From Sediminibacillus terrae (GTDB taxonomy: Bacteria; Bacillota; Bacilli; Bacillales; Amphibacillaceae): a stretch of DNA of 64,000 nt. The notes beneath the pieces were generated by a model. It had not been told where the DNA came from, ran no database searches, and saw nothing but the letters and a program-made list of their open reading frames with translations. A program made the position numbers and the translations under genes. Positions 8,892-17,792 of this stretch are shown here, piece after piece. The first letter of the stretch is position 1, and each line of letters opens with the position of its first letter. The stretch lies in NCBI RefSeq assembly GCF_009602435.1, contig NZ_VZDQ01000004.1, positions 1-64,000 of the forward strand. The letters are read 5' to 3'.

Positions 8892-9426
8892 ATTTGCAGA
8901 AGGATTTATCAACTTATTCCAAACAGGTGCCGATACGTTTATCGATTGGATGACAACGATTGTACCGCTTGTACTGATGTTGTTGATTGCGATGAATACC
9001 ATCATTCAATTGATAGGCGAGGAGAAAATCAACCTCATCGCACAGAAATCAGCCAAAAATCCGTTTTTAAGGTATTTGGTGTTACCATTCCTGGGGTCCT
9101 TCATGCTGGCGAATCCTATGGTCCACTCTTTGGGCAGATTCATGCCAGAGAAATATAAACCGAGTTACTTTGCTTCCGCGGCACAGTTCGCCCATACAAG
9201 TAACGGGATTTTTCCACATATTAACCCGGCGGAATTATTTATCTACTTGGGCATTGCACAAGGTATCCAGGAGCTGGGGCTGCCGATGACAGATTTGGCT
9301 GTCCGTTACTTATTGGTCGGTTTGGTGATGAACTTCATCGGTGGTTGGGTTACGGACTTCACAACGAGTTATATAGAGAAACAACAAAACGTGAAATTGA
9401 GCAAAGAAGTAAAAGTAGAAGGTTGA
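8875..9426 (+). CDS. srlA: PTS glucitol/sorbitol EIIC subunit
   Basis: Membrane channel half of the sorbitol permease. The 183-aa protein is hydrophobic with about four membrane spans; DYIVKFAEGFINLFQTGADTF at the start, MTTIVPLVLMLLIAMNT and NPMVHSLGRFMPEKYKPS are typical of the SrlA/GutA family. ATG 8875 lies inside the end of gutM, preceded by AAAGGGG. It is followed two bases later by the frame of srlE. Together with SrlE it forms the sugar-translocating domain, split into two polypeptides as in enteric and bacillar sorbitol systems. Confidence 0.93.
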   Translation: MDYIVKFAEGFINLFQTGADTFIDWMTTIVPLVLMLLIAMNTIIQLIGEEKINLIAQKSAKNPFLRYLVLPFLGSFMLANPMVHSLGRFMPEKYKPSYFASAAQFAHTSNGIFPHINPAELFIYLGIAQGIQELGLPMTDLAVRYLLVGLVMNFIGGWVTDFTTSYIEKQQNVKLSKEVKVEG

Positions 9427-9436
9427 GGTGGACAGC

Positions 9437-10447
9437 ATGGCTGAAAAAGCGAAAATCGTTAAAGGTTCGGGTGGTTTCGGTGGCCCGTTGACAATCGGTG
9501 TCGATGGTAAACGGGACAAACTGATGTATGTCACTGGCGGTCATAAGCCTGCCATTGTAGATAAAATATGTGATATCACCGGGGCAACACCTGTGAATGG
9601 TTTTGAAACATCTGTACCGGAAGAGGAAATCATGGCAGCAGTCATTGATTGTGGCGGAACGTTACGTTGTGGCATTTATCCGCAAAAAGGCATCCCTACG
9701 ATCAATATCATGGCTACCGGTAAAAGCGGACCTTTGCGCCAATATATAACCGAAGACATTTACGTATCCAACGTAGACGTTGATCAAGTGTCGGCGGCCG
9801 GTACAGAAAGTGAAAGTACGTCTGTAAAAGAGACGCAAGCAGAGGAGAAACAGCCAGAACAACAAGCGACCTATTCAAAAGACAAGAAAATCATGGAAAC
9901 ACGCGCGGAACAAGAAAACAAAAGCCTGCTTACCAAAATCGGCCTGGCTGCGGGCAAGGTTATCAACACCTTCTACCAGGCTTCCCGCGATGCTGTGGAA
10001 ACGATGCTGCATACCGTCATTCCGTTTATGGGATTTGTGGCATTATTGATCGGCATCATTCAAGGCTCTGGCATCGGCGACTTGTTCGCAAATGTGATGT
10101 CTCCGCTTGCCGGAAATATTTGGGGACTGATGGCCATCGGCTTTATTTGTTCCTTGCCCTTTTTAAGTCCATTACTAGGGCCGGGTGGAGTTATCGGACA
10201 AGTACTCGGTACGCTGATCGGAGTGGAAATCGGCAAAGGGAACATTCCTCCAAACCTTGCACTCCCGGCCCTATTTGCGATCAATACGCAAAACGCCGCA
10301 GACTTCATTCCTGTTGGATTAGGTCTGGCAGAAGCAGAAACGAAAACAATCGAAGTAGGGGTGCCATCTGTCCTTTATTCCAGATTCTTGAATGGTGTGC
10401 CGCGAGTATTTGTCGCTTGGCTGGCAAGCTTCGGATTATATAAATAA
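9437..10447 (+). CDS. srlE: PTS glucitol/sorbitol EIIBC subunit
   Basis: Carries the EIIB phosphocarrier domain and the second half of the membrane channel. The 336-aa protein opens with the EIIB-Gut domain (GSGGFGGPLTIG; likely phosphorylatable Cys in DCGGTLRCGIYPQKG at about residue 73), then a charged Glu/Gln-rich linker at about residues 120-150, then several membrane spans with NLALPALFAINTQNAADFIPVG and GVPSVLYSRFLNGVPR. ATG 9437 is 6 nt from GAGGTGG; the GTG at 9428 overlaps that SD and is less likely. Co-transcribed with srlA (10 bp gap) and srlB (18 bp gap). Confidence 0.93.
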   Translation: MAEKAKIVKGSGGFGGPLTIGVDGKRDKLMYVTGGHKPAIVDKICDITGATPVNGFETSVPEEEIMAAVIDCGGTLRCGIYPQKGIPTINIMATGKSGPLRQYITEDIYVSNVDVDQVSAAGTESESTSVKETQAEEKQPEQQATYSKDKKIMETRAEQENKSLLTKIGLAAGKVINTFYQASRDAVETMLHTVIPFMGFVALLIGIIQGSGIGDLFANVMSPLAGNIWGLMAIGFICSLPFLSPLLGPGGVIGQVLGTLIGVEIGKGNIPPNLALPALFAINTQNAADFIPVGLGLAEAETKTIEVGVPSVLYSRFLNGVPRVFVAWLASFGLYK

Positions 10448-10465
10448 ACAAGGAGCGTATGATTC

Positions 10466-10816
10466 ATGTATCGAACAGAAATAAAAAAAATCGGGAAAGA
10501 TGCAAAAGCTTTTGAAGCAGAAAAAATGATGGTTCTGTTTGGAGAAAATGCACCAGCTGAACTTGCGGACTTTTGCTATATCATCGATGTCAATACAGTA
10601 GAAAAAGAAATAACGGAAGATTCAAAGCTGACTATTGACGGAACGACATATGAAATCACGAAAGTTGGTTCTGCCGTCAACAAAAACCTGCATGATTTAG
10701 GACATATAACGTTACGCTTTAATGGGAGTACGGAAGCAGAGCAATCAGGTACGTTATATTTGGAAGATGCAGAATTGGTGGCGGTGGAGGTTGGTTCTAC
10801 GATAACGATTGAATAG
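10466..10816 (+). CDS. srlB: PTS glucitol/sorbitol EIIA subunit
   Basis: Cytosolic phosphocarrier that passes the phosphoryl group from HPr to SrlE. At 116 aa it has the standard length, with the conserved GSAVNKNLHDLGHITLRF segment holding the phosphorylated His (about residue 75). An AAGGAG sequence precedes ATG 10466. Last gene of the sorbitol operon, directly followed by a strong terminator. Confidence 0.93.
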   Translation: MYRTEIKKIGKDAKAFEAEKMMVLFGENAPAELADFCYIIDVNTVEKEITEDSKLTIDGTTYEITKVGSAVNKNLHDLGHITLRFNGSTEAEQSGTLYLEDAELVAVEVGSTITIE

Positions 10817-10822
10817 AGACAG

Positions 10823-10856
10823 AAGTCCTCCTCGGATATTTGAGGAGGGCTTTTTC
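10823..10856 (+). terminator. Terminator of the sorbitol operon
   Basis: Stem AGTCCTCCTC / GAGGAGGGCT with a 9-nt loop, followed by TTTTT, just after the srlB stop. Confidence 0.92.
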
Positions 10857-10914
10857 TATCAATAAATAATGATGTCCTCTTTACAAAATTCTGAAAAAAG
10901 GTTATCATAAGCCT

Positions 10915-10932
10915 AACTGGTAATGACCAGTT
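10915..10932. promoter_or_regulatory. AgaR-type operator 1 (upstream of its own gene)
   Basis: Perfect 7-bp palindrome AACTGGT-AATG-ACCAGTT, 31 bp before the GntR regulator start. The half-site CTGGT(T/A)ATGAC recurs at two further places in the GalNAc locus (11710 and 14396), which suggests autoregulation. Confidence 0.65.
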
Positions 10933-10963
10933 CAGAATGAATAAAAGAGTTAGGTGACAGCAT

Positions 10964-11680
10964 GTGATTAATAATAAAAGAATTCCTTTATATCTTCAAT
11001 TGATGGATAAAATCATCGAGAAAATTAATGCACAAGAGTATAGAGAACAAGAAAAGCTGCCTTCCGAACGGGAACTGTGTGACATGTATGGAATGAGCCG
11101 CATTACAGTCAGACAAGCAATGCAGGAATTGGAACGGGAAGGATATATATATAAATTGCACGGCAAGGGAACATTTGTGGCACCGAAATCCTACAGTCAA
11201 AACTTGGTGAAATTATATAGTTTTACAGATGAGATGAGGAAAATAGGGAAGATTCCTACCAGCAAAGTGCTTTCATTTGAAGCCGTAGAAGCGGAAGAAG
11301 CGATTGGCAGCAAGATGGGGATCCACCCAAAAGAAGAAGTCTATAAAGTTGTGCGTTTAAGACTTGCTGATGAAGAACCTCTCATGTATGAAACGTCCTA
11401 CATTCCGGTAGCCAAGTTTCCGGGACTGACACAGGAAACACTGGATAAACAACCAATGTATGAAGTATTTTATAACGATTACAATATTCCTGTAAATAAG
11501 GCAGTTGAAAGCTTTTCACCTACATTGGTTCGAGAAGAGGAAGCGAAGCATTTACGAATTTCGAGCAAACAAACGGCTATGTTGATAAAAAGATATGCAT
11601 ATTCAGATAAACAATTAATTGAATATACCATTACCGTGGCCAGGGGTGACAAATTCGAATATAAAGTGGAACTGACTTAA
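10964..11680 (+). CDS. agaR: GntR/HutC-family repressor of the GalNAc operon
   Basis: DNA-binding repressor expected to respond to an amino-sugar phosphate. The 238-aa protein has an N-terminal winged helix (KLPSERELCDMYGMSRITVRQAM, then EGYIYKLHGKGTFV) and a C-terminal UTRA effector domain (residues about 90-235: EEVYKVVRLRLADEEPLMYETSYIP). GTG 10964 is used, with TAGGTGA 7-8 nt upstream. It precedes the PTS genes in the same direction but has its own terminator (11682-11703), so it is probably a separate unit. Operator-like palindromes lie before this gene, before the EIIB gene and before agaS. The symbol is given by role; whether the effector is GalNAc-6-P or galactosamine-6-P is unknown. 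Confidence 0.85.
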   Translation: MINNKRIPLYLQLMDKIIEKINAQEYREQEKLPSERELCDMYGMSRITVRQAMQELEREGYIYKLHGKGTFVAPKSYSQNLVKLYSFTDEMRKIGKIPTSKVLSFEAVEAEEAIGSKMGIHPKEEVYKVVRLRLADEEPLMYETSYIPVAKFPGLTQETLDKQPMYEVFYNDYNIPVNKAVESFSPTLVREEEAKHLRISSKQTAMLIKRYAYSDKQLIEYTITVARGDKFEYKVELT

Positions 11681-11681
11681 G

Positions 11682-11703
11682 AAAGGTAATACTACCTTTT
11701 TTA
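11682..11703 (+). terminator. Terminator after agaR
   Basis: Stem AAAGGTA / TACCTTT with a 4-nt loop plus a T run, immediately after the agaR stop codon. Confidence 0.75.
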
Positions 11704-11709
11704 ATAAAC

Positions 11710-11729
11710 TGGTTATGACAACATAACCA
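11710..11729. promoter_or_regulatory. AgaR-type operator 2 (upstream of the PTS genes)
   Basis: Perfect 8-bp inverted repeat TGGTTATG-ACAA-CATAACCA. It shares the CTGGTTATGAC half with the sites at 10915 and 14396, and lies about 100 bp upstream of the EIIB gene. Confidence 0.7.
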
Positions 11730-11826
11730 TTAATTTTCTAGTAAAAGGGGGGATTCATGTTTGTGATGGAATGAAGCGATGTACTTGGTTTTGAGTTCAA
11801 CTACTATTATAAAGGGGATGGAGAAA

Positions 11827-12312
11827 ATGACAAAACCCAACATTTTATTGACGAGAATTGATAACAGATTGATACATGGTCAGGTAGGGGTCACCTGGGT
11901 AAATCACCTTGGAGCCAACTTAGTAGTTGTTGCCAATGATAAAGTGGCTGAAGACGAAGTACAGCAAAACCTGATGGATATGGTGCTGCCGGATGTAATC
12001 CAAACCAGGTTTTTCACCTTGCAGAAAACGATCGATATTATCCACAAGGCTTCGCCAAAACAGAAAATATTTTTGGTCGTCCGAGACGTGAAGGATGCAC
12101 TTAAATTGAAAGAGAATGGGGTCCCTATCGAATATTTAAATATAGGAAACATGGATTATGAAGAAGGCAAAAAGCAAATTTCCTCGACGGTTTCCGTGGA
12201 CCAGGATGACATCGAAGCCTTCAAGAAACTGGATGAACTTGGGGTGAAACTCGATTTAAGAGGAGTGCCGAATGAAAAAGGCAGAAATATATTGGAACTG
12301 TTAGAAAAATGA
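11827..12312 (+). CDS. agaV: PTS EIIB, mannose family, GalNAc-type
   Basis: Cytosolic EIIB phosphocarrier for the amino-sugar permease. The 161-aa protein has the mannose/sorbose-family active site LLTRIDNRLIHGQV, with the phosphorylated His at about residue 18, followed by GVTWVNHLGA. The start is ATG 11827, 9 nt after AAAGGGG; in-frame ATGs at 11779 and 11818 precede or overlap that SD. First structural gene of a B-C-D-A PTS cluster whose downstream AgaS, deacetylase and tagatose enzymes point to N-acetylgalactosamine or galactosamine as substrate. Confidence 0.9.
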   Translation: MTKPNILLTRIDNRLIHGQVGVTWVNHLGANLVVVANDKVAEDEVQQNLMDMVLPDVIQTRFFTLQKTIDIIHKASPKQKIFLVVRDVKDALKLKENGVPIEYLNIGNMDYEEGKKQISSTVSVDQDDIEAFKKLDELGVKLDLRGVPNEKGRNILELLEK

Positions 12313-12349
12313 TTTATTCGCTGACCAATACGAAAAAGGGGGCGTCACT

Positions 12350-13129
12350 ATGTTAGTAGAAGCGATACTTATTGCCTTATGGGCAGGTATCCTGGGAATA
12401 GATTTATACAACGGCTTGACGCATATTCATAGGCCGGTTGTTTCAGGAGTAGTTGTCGGTTTGATACTGGGGGACCTCACCACCGGGCTGATTGTAGGGG
12501 GAACGTTAGAGTTGATATGGATGGGAATGGTTCCGCTTGCCGGTGCTCAACCTCCTAACGTTGTTATTGGTGGTGTAATAGGAACCGCATTTGGTGTCAT
12601 TACCGGACAGGATCCGGATGTTGCTGTTGGTATCGCCATCCCGTTTGCGGTGGCAATGCAAGGGCTTGTTACACTTTTATTTACATTATTCGCTCCGCTG
12701 ATGCATAAAGCAGATCAATTCGCCTTAGATGCAAATACGAAAGGGATAGACAATCTCAACTATCTGGGTCTTACCATCACCTTTTTCTTTAACGCTTTCA
12801 TTGCATTCTTGCCAATATACTTTGGCGCACAGACAGCTGCTGAATATGTGGAAGCTGTACCACAATGGATTATAGATGGATTGGCCGTCGCAGGGGGGAT
12901 CATGCCGGCTATCGGTTTCGCCATGCTTCTGCGGATTATGATGAAAGTTGAATACATCATGTTTTTCATTGTAGGGTTCATTCTTGCGGCCTATTTGGAG
13001 TTACCGATACTCGCTATCGCATTAATCGGGTTGGCAATTGCGTTATATGATTTTTATCAAAATAAAAATAAAAATGGCCCAGCAGGTGGAAATCAAGCTA
13101 ATGAGGAGGAGATAACGGATGGCATCTAA
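12350..13129 (+). CDS. agaW: PTS EIIC, mannose family, GalNAc-type
   Basis: Integral membrane subunit of the amino-sugar permease; 259 aa with about seven hydrophobic segments. Family features include VGLILGDLTTGLIVGGTLELIW near residues 38-60 and MGMVPLAGAQPPN. ATG 12350 follows AAAGGGGG. The C-terminus is hydrophilic and overlaps the EIID start by 11 bp, implying coupling. The sugar is inferred from the operon. Confidence 0.9.
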   Translation: MLVEAILIALWAGILGIDLYNGLTHIHRPVVSGVVVGLILGDLTTGLIVGGTLELIWMGMVPLAGAQPPNVVIGGVIGTAFGVITGQDPDVAVGIAIPFAVAMQGLVTLLFTLFAPLMHKADQFALDANTKGIDNLNYLGLTITFFFNAFIAFLPIYFGAQTAAEYVEAVPQWIIDGLAVAGGIMPAIGFAMLLRIMMKVEYIMFFIVGFILAAYLELPILAIALIGLAIALYDFYQNKNKNGPAGGNQANEEEITDGI

Positions 13130-13937
13130 CTACGTGTATGAAGACTCACATCCGGCAGAGGAGTTAAGTCAGAAGCAAATCCAAAAACTTGCCTGGAGAT
13201 CCTTGTTGCTGCAAGCATCTTTCAACTATGAACGTATGCAGGCTGCTGGCTGGCTTTACGCCTTAATTCCCGGATTGAAACTAATCCATAAGAATAAAAA
13301 AGATTTAAGTAAATCGATGAAGGACAACATGGAATTCTTCAATACACACCCATTTTTAGTGACATTTGTGATGGGTATCATCCTGGCCATGGAACAAAAG
13401 AAAGAAGACCGTGAAGCTATAAGGGGAATCAAGGTAGCGACAATGGGACCGTTAGGCGGTATCGGAGACGCTTTATTCTATCTGACGCTTCTTCCGATTA
13501 CGGCCAGTATAGGTGCTTCTTTAGCTGTGGAAGGGAATATAGCGGGTCCGATTGTATTTTTGATTGCCTTTAATATTATCCATTTCGGCGTACGCTTCGG
13601 TTTAATGAACTACGGATACAAAATGGGTGTAAAGGCCATATCCAAGTTAAAAGAAATGATGGGGTATATTTCACGCTCTGCTTCCATTGTAGGTTTAACA
13701 GTTGTAGGAGGATTGATTGCTACCTATGTGGGTTTTGAAATAGACTACATTTGGAAACAGGGTGAATCTGAAATGAACGTGCAGACAGATATTTTGGATC
13801 AGATCATGCCTGGTTTGCTTCCATTAATTTATACATTGTTGGTTTACTGGCTTTTGAAAAAAGGACGTTCCCCTATCACATTAATCGGATTGACAGTGGT
13901 CGTTGGGCTGATTGGTTCGTTCTTTAATATTATGTAA
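13119..13937 (+). CDS. agaE: PTS EIID, mannose family, GalNAc-type
   Basis: Second membrane subunit, found only in mannose-family PTS. The 272-aa protein has the EIID hallmarks SLLLQASFNYERMQAAGW and the PLGGIGDALFYLTLLP block, and ends in three membrane spans. ATG 13119 follows GAGGAGAT and overlaps the EIIC gene. EIIC and EIID together form the channel. Confidence 0.92.
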   Translation: MASNYVYEDSHPAEELSQKQIQKLAWRSLLLQASFNYERMQAAGWLYALIPGLKLIHKNKKDLSKSMKDNMEFFNTHPFLVTFVMGIILAMEQKKEDREAIRGIKVATMGPLGGIGDALFYLTLLPITASIGASLAVEGNIAGPIVFLIAFNIIHFGVRFGLMNYGYKMGVKAISKLKEMMGYISRSASIVGLTVVGGLIATYVGFEIDYIWKQGESEMNVQTDILDQIMPGLLPLIYTLLVYWLLKKGRSPITLIGLTVVVGLIGSFFNIM

Positions 13938-13962
13938 TCACTTTCATTGAGGAGGGCTCAGA

Positions 13963-14379
13963 ATGATTGGAATGGTATTGACGGGTCATGGCACTTTTCC
14001 GGAAGGTTTGCTGGATTCCGTTCAACTAATTGCAGGGATACAAGAAAATGTAAAAGCGGTGTCATTTAAAGAAGACAAAGGTGCGCTGGAGAGTCAGCTT
14101 CGTGAAGCGATCGCCTCTGTCGAACAAGGGGATGGAGTCATCTGTTTTGCAGACCTCGCTGGCGGAACACCATTCAATGTCAGCAGCTTGATAGCCAACG
14201 AAAAGGATAATGTAAGAGTCGTCGGAGGAACCAATGTCCCAATGGTGTTAAGCGGCGTTTTTCAACGCGAAAAATCACTAGATGAATTTGTTTCTTTTGT
14301 TTTAAGTGAAGGGGCTGGTAACGTCAAGAAATTCGAGAAAAAGAGAAACAAAGAAGCATCCAGTTCTACAGGAATTTAA
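13963..14379 (+). CDS. agaF: PTS EIIA, mannose family, GalNAc-type
   Basis: Cytosolic EIIA of the amino-sugar PTS. The 138-aa protein has the phosphorylatable His in the N-terminal GMVLTGHGTFPEGL (about residue 9) and the ADLAGGTPFN motif. ATG 13963 lies 7 nt after GAGGAGGG. It ends 17 bp before operator 3, so the PTS module may be separately controlled from the catabolic module that begins with agaS. Confidence 0.92.
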   Translation: MIGMVLTGHGTFPEGLLDSVQLIAGIQENVKAVSFKEDKGALESQLREAIASVEQGDGVICFADLAGGTPFNVSSLIANEKDNVRVVGGTNVPMVLSGVFQREKSLDEFVSFVLSEGAGNVKKFEKKRNKEASSSTGI

Positions 14380-14395
14380 TGAATTACATCACAAC

Positions 14396-14415
14396 TGGTT
14401 ATGACAACATGACCA
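14396..14415. promoter_or_regulatory. AgaR-type operator 3 (upstream of agaS)
   Basis: TGGTTATG-ACAA-CATGACCA, identical to operator 2 except for one base in the right arm. It lies in the 53-bp agaF/agaS gap, only 4 bp before the agaS SD, where a bound repressor could act as a roadblock or control an internal promoter. Confidence 0.65.
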
Positions 14416-14432
14416 AATGAGGAGGGCTTGAT

Positions 14433-15614
14433 TTGTTCAATTTATCGATAGAAGAAATTAAGGAGAGAGGGGCTTTCCATACAGCCACAGAAATTCATCA
14501 TCAACCAGAAGTATGGCAGGAGTTATTGTCGACTATGGAAAAGTCGAAATCCGGATTCAAAGAATTTTTGGAAGGAATTTCTGAAAAGCATGAACAAGTG
14601 CATGTCATTTTGACAGGAGCAGGTACATCAGCTTTTGTCGGGGATACCCTCGCTCCGGAATTGAATAAATGGTGCAAACAAAATGTTTTTTTTGATGCCA
14701 TCCCAACTACAGATATTGTCTCCAACCCACGTGAATATTTGAAAGCGGATCGTCCGACCGTCATGGTGTCTTTTGCCCGATCAGGAAACAGTCCGGAAAG
14801 TGTAGCAGCTGTAGCACTGGGCGAGAAGTGCATCAAAGACTTTTACCAAGTTGTCATCACCTGCAACAAAGACGGTCAGTTAGCTGCAAATACAAAAGGA
14901 GATGATAAAAGCATAACCGTGCTAATGCCAGAAAAATCCAATGATAAGTCCTTAGCAATGACCAGCAGTTTCACCTCTATGCTTTTGGCAGGTTATGAAC
15001 TTTTTCTCCCGGAAGAGGCTAAAGGGACGATTGCTGATCAAGTTATAGCAAATGGAGACAGACTGATAAAGCGTGTTGGTGATCACATTGATACGGTTTT
15101 AGGTATCGATTTTAATCGAATCGTTTATCTCGGCTCTGGTCTTTTAGGGATGCTTGCCGAAGAGGCTTCCTTGAAAATGCTGGAGTTGACTGGCGGCCAG
15201 GTGATTGCTTTCCATGATTCTTCCCTTGGATTTCGCCATGGTCCAAAGTCTGTTCTGAATGAACAAACTGTGGTGGTCGTATTCCTTTCAGAAAACGAGT
15301 ATACCAGAAAATATGATTTGGACATGCTTCGACAACTTCACGAAGAAGGAACAGCAGCGATGGTGGTGGCAATGACGCAAAATGCCGATAAGGATGTGGA
15401 GGAACTTGCCCATTTCACTGTTTCAATCAGTGAAGGAGGAAAAAGTCCACAAAACGATCTTCAAGCGGCTTTATCTTATATAATCTTTGCTCAAGCACTA
15501 GCTATGAAAAAGTCGATGCAATTGGGAATCACACCTGACAATCCAAGCCCCAATGGCGAAATCAGTCGTGTGGTCCAGGGTGTCACCATTCACCATTATA
15601 ATGTGGAAGCATAA
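14433..15614 (+). CDS. agaS: AgaS-type SIS-domain galactosamine-6-P deaminase/isomerase
   Basis: Converts galactosamine-6-phosphate to tagatose-6-phosphate plus ammonia in the GalNAc pathway. The 393-aa protein has two SIS domains: the first with LTGAGTSAFVGD and SFARSGNSPESVAA, the second with YLGSGLLGMLAEEASLKMLELTGG and the FRHGPKSV motif. This is the AgaS arrangement rather than GlmS, as no glutaminase domain is present. The start is TTG 14433, 7 nt after AGGAGG. Operator 3 lies directly upstream. nagA follows after 16 bp. Confidence 0.92.
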   Translation: MFNLSIEEIKERGAFHTATEIHHQPEVWQELLSTMEKSKSGFKEFLEGISEKHEQVHVILTGAGTSAFVGDTLAPELNKWCKQNVFFDAIPTTDIVSNPREYLKADRPTVMVSFARSGNSPESVAAVALGEKCIKDFYQVVITCNKDGQLAANTKGDDKSITVLMPEKSNDKSLAMTSSFTSMLLAGYELFLPEEAKGTIADQVIANGDRLIKRVGDHIDTVLGIDFNRIVYLGSGLLGMLAEEASLKMLELTGGQVIAFHDSSLGFRHGPKSVLNEQTVVVVFLSENEYTRKYDLDMLRQLHEEGTAAMVVAMTQNADKDVEELAHFTVSISEGGKSPQNDLQAALSYIIFAQALAMKKSMQLGITPDNPSPNGEISRVVQGVTIHHYNVEA

Positions 15615-15630
15615 AAGCAGGAGTGAAAAC

Positions 15631-16833
15631 ATGCGGTATTTTATAAAGGCAGATCAATATTTACTTGAGCATGGAGTAATAGAAAAAGGATATTTGGTGG
15701 TGGAAGACGGGCGTTTTTCTTCGATATCCACTGAAGTACCGACCGGAGAAAAAGTCATAGACTGGAGCGGCTACATGGTCGCTCCAGGTCTGTTTGACAC
15801 ACATATTCATGGAATCAACGGTCAGGACATCATGGATGGTAAGGAGGAAGCTGTAAAGGGAATTTCCACCACATTGGCTTCGCAAGGTGTGACACGGTTT
15901 CTGCCGACAACCTTGACGTCTTCCGGTACAGATTTAAGAAAGACGCTTGAGGCCATAAAACGAGCGGAAGATGATGGGCTGCCCGGCGCTCAATCCCAAG
16001 GAATATTTTTAGAGGGTCCTTATTTTACTGAACAACATAAGGGAGCACAAAACAAGAAGTATTTCCGGGACCCGGATATCGAGGAGTTTCAACAGTGGCA
16101 AGAGATATCTGGTGGCAATATAGTGAAAATTGCTTTGGCACCGGAACGGGAAGGCTCGCTTGCGTTCATCCGTAAGGTAAAAGGTACTGGGGTGCAAGTA
16201 AGCATCGCCCACTCGGATGCTACGTTTGATTGTTGTATAAAGGCCCTTGAGAATGGTGTGAATAATTTCGTCCATTTGTTTAATGGGATGAGGGGGCTCC
16301 ATCACAGAGAACCGGGTGTAGTAGGAGCTGCTTTCCATTCGGAAGATGCGTTTGTTGAGTTGATTTCCGATGGCTTGCACGTCCATCCGGAAGTGGCTGC
16401 TCTTACCTATCGTTTGAAAGCAGATCAATTGATGTTGATTACGGATTGTATGCGTGCAGGCGGCATGCCTGACGGAAGTTACAAATTGGGAGAATTTCCT
16501 GTAATCATGGAGGCCGGAGTAGCAAGAACGGAAACAGGATCGCTTGCTGGCAGTACACTTAAACTGCTGGACGGAATCAGAAATTTACAGAAGTGGACAA
16601 AAGCTGATTTACAAGATATTTGGCACTTGGCTTCCTTGACACCTGCTAAGAGTTTAGAGATGGACAATGAAATCGGCAGTATTTCATTTGGAAAAAAAGC
16701 AGACTATGTGGTGATTGATTCAAACTTGGAAGTTCAAGCGACTGCCGTCGATGGAAACCTCATCTACACTAAGGAAGAAGAAAGGAGAAAAAATGATGCA
16801 AACCCGTACAGTGAAAGCAGAGCGATTAAGTAA
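15631..16833 (+). CDS. nagA: N-acetylgalactosamine/glucosamine-6-phosphate deacetylase
   Basis: Removes the acetyl group from GalNAc-6-P (by context) or GlcNAc-6-P. The 400-aa amidohydrolase shows [15 protein letters not shown] (metal-binding HxH), FLEGPYF (metal-binding Glu), [26 protein letters not shown] and [11 protein letters not shown] (a catalytic Asp position), then GSLAGSTL, the standard NagA series. ATG 15631 has CAGGAG 8 nt upstream; the longer frame to 15553 lies inside agaS. Its last 41 bp overlap the aldolase gene in another frame. AgaA versus NagA specificity cannot be read from the sequence; the operon favours GalNAc-6-P. Confidence 0.9.
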   Translation: MRYFIKADQYLLEHGVIEKGYLVVEDGRFSSISTEVPTGEKVIDWSGYMVAPGLFDTHIHGINGQDIMDGKEEAVKGISTTLASQGVTRFLPTTLTSSGTDLRKTLEAIKRAEDDGLPGAQSQGIFLEGPYFTEQHKGAQNKKYFRDPDIEEFQQWQEISGGNIVKIALAPEREGSLAFIRKVKGTGVQVSIAHSDATFDCCIKALENGVNNFVHLFNGMRGLHHREPGVVGAAFHSEDAFVELISDGLHVHPEVAALTYRLKADQLMLITDCMRAGGMPDGSYKLGEFPVIMEAGVARTETGSLAGSTLKLLDGIRNLQKWTKADLQDIWHLASLTPAKSLEMDNEIGSISFGKKADYVVIDSNLEVQATAVDGNLIYTKEEERRKNDANPYSESRAIK

Positions 16834-17758
16834 GTTGATGAACGATAATGGCTATTTCAGCGCTTTGGCGATTGATCAACGTGGTGCCTTGAAACGGATG
16901 ATGGGAGAAGACACAACGAAACAAGAAATCGAGAAGTACAAATCACTCGTTTCTGAGCGGTTAACTCCTTATGCTTCTGCTATACTATTGGATCCTGAGT
17001 ATGGCTGGCCTGCGGCAGGCAAAAAAGATGAACAGTGCGGTCTTCTTGTAGCTTATGAAAAAACGGGGTATGACACAAGCGATGTTGGTCGTATGCCCAG
17101 TCTTCTTCCGGACTGGTCGGTCAAACGGCTTGTCGAGAAAGGAGCGGACGGAATAAAAATACTCATTTATCATGATATCGATGGTTCTATCGAAGTGAAT
17201 GAGAAGAAGAATGCCTTCGTGGAAAGGATTGCATCCGAGTGTAAAGCGGAAGATATACCGTTTTTTTTAGAAATCATTACGTATGATGAAGGAATGGATG
17301 ATATGAAAGGCCGGGAATTTGCTAAAATGAAGCCTCGAAAAGTCCTGTCATCTATGAAACACTTTTCTGGTGAGCGGTTCGGGGCTGACGTGCTGAAGGT
17401 CGAGGTTCCTGTTAATATGAATTTTGTAGAAGGGTTCACGGAAGAAGAACCAGTATATACCCGTGAGGAAGCCTCTTCCTATTTTAGAGAACAAAGTGAA
17501 TCTACGAATCTTCCTTATATATTTTTGAGCGGTGGTGTAAGTGCAGAGCTTTTTCAAGAAACACTGAAGTTCGCAAAACAATCAGGCGCAGCATTTCATG
17601 GTGTCCTTTGTGGACGTGCAACATGGAGTGGATCTGCTTTTAAATATAAAGAAGCTGGGTCAGCAGCTGCCAATGAATGGTTGGAAACAGAAGGGACAGA
17701 AAATATCACGTCTCTAAACAATGTACTAGCGGAAACAGCCGCTTCAAGCCAGCCATAA
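16793..17758 (+). CDS. lacD: Tagatose-1,6-bisphosphate aldolase (LacD-like, class I)
   Basis: Cleaves tagatose-1,6-bisphosphate to dihydroxyacetone phosphate and glyceraldehyde-3-phosphate. The 321-aa protein is LacD-like from end to end: [16 protein letters not shown] near the N-terminus, [21 protein letters not shown], and the likely Schiff-base Lys in [11 protein letters not shown] (about residue 202), then [11 protein letters not shown] and GVLCGRATW. The start is ATG 16793 (or 16796) with AAAGGAG just upstream; the frame extends back to 16715 inside nagA but without an SD. Its 5' end overlaps nagA by 41 bp. It follows the deacetylase and precedes the kinase, completing the tagatose branch. 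Confidence 0.92.
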   Translation: MMQTRTVKAERLSKLMNDNGYFSALAIDQRGALKRMMGEDTTKQEIEKYKSLVSERLTPYASAILLDPEYGWPAAGKKDEQCGLLVAYEKTGYDTSDVGRMPSLLPDWSVKRLVEKGADGIKILIYHDIDGSIEVNEKKNAFVERIASECKAEDIPFFLEIITYDEGMDDMKGREFAKMKPRKVLSSMKHFSGERFGADVLKVEVPVNMNFVEGFTEEEPVYTREEASSYFREQSESTNLPYIFLSGGVSAELFQETLKFAKQSGAAFHGVLCGRATWSGSAFKYKEAGSAAANEWLETEGTENITSLNNVLAETAASSQP

Positions 17759-17792
17759 AATATCTATGTTTCGAGAAAAATGAGGTGATGAG

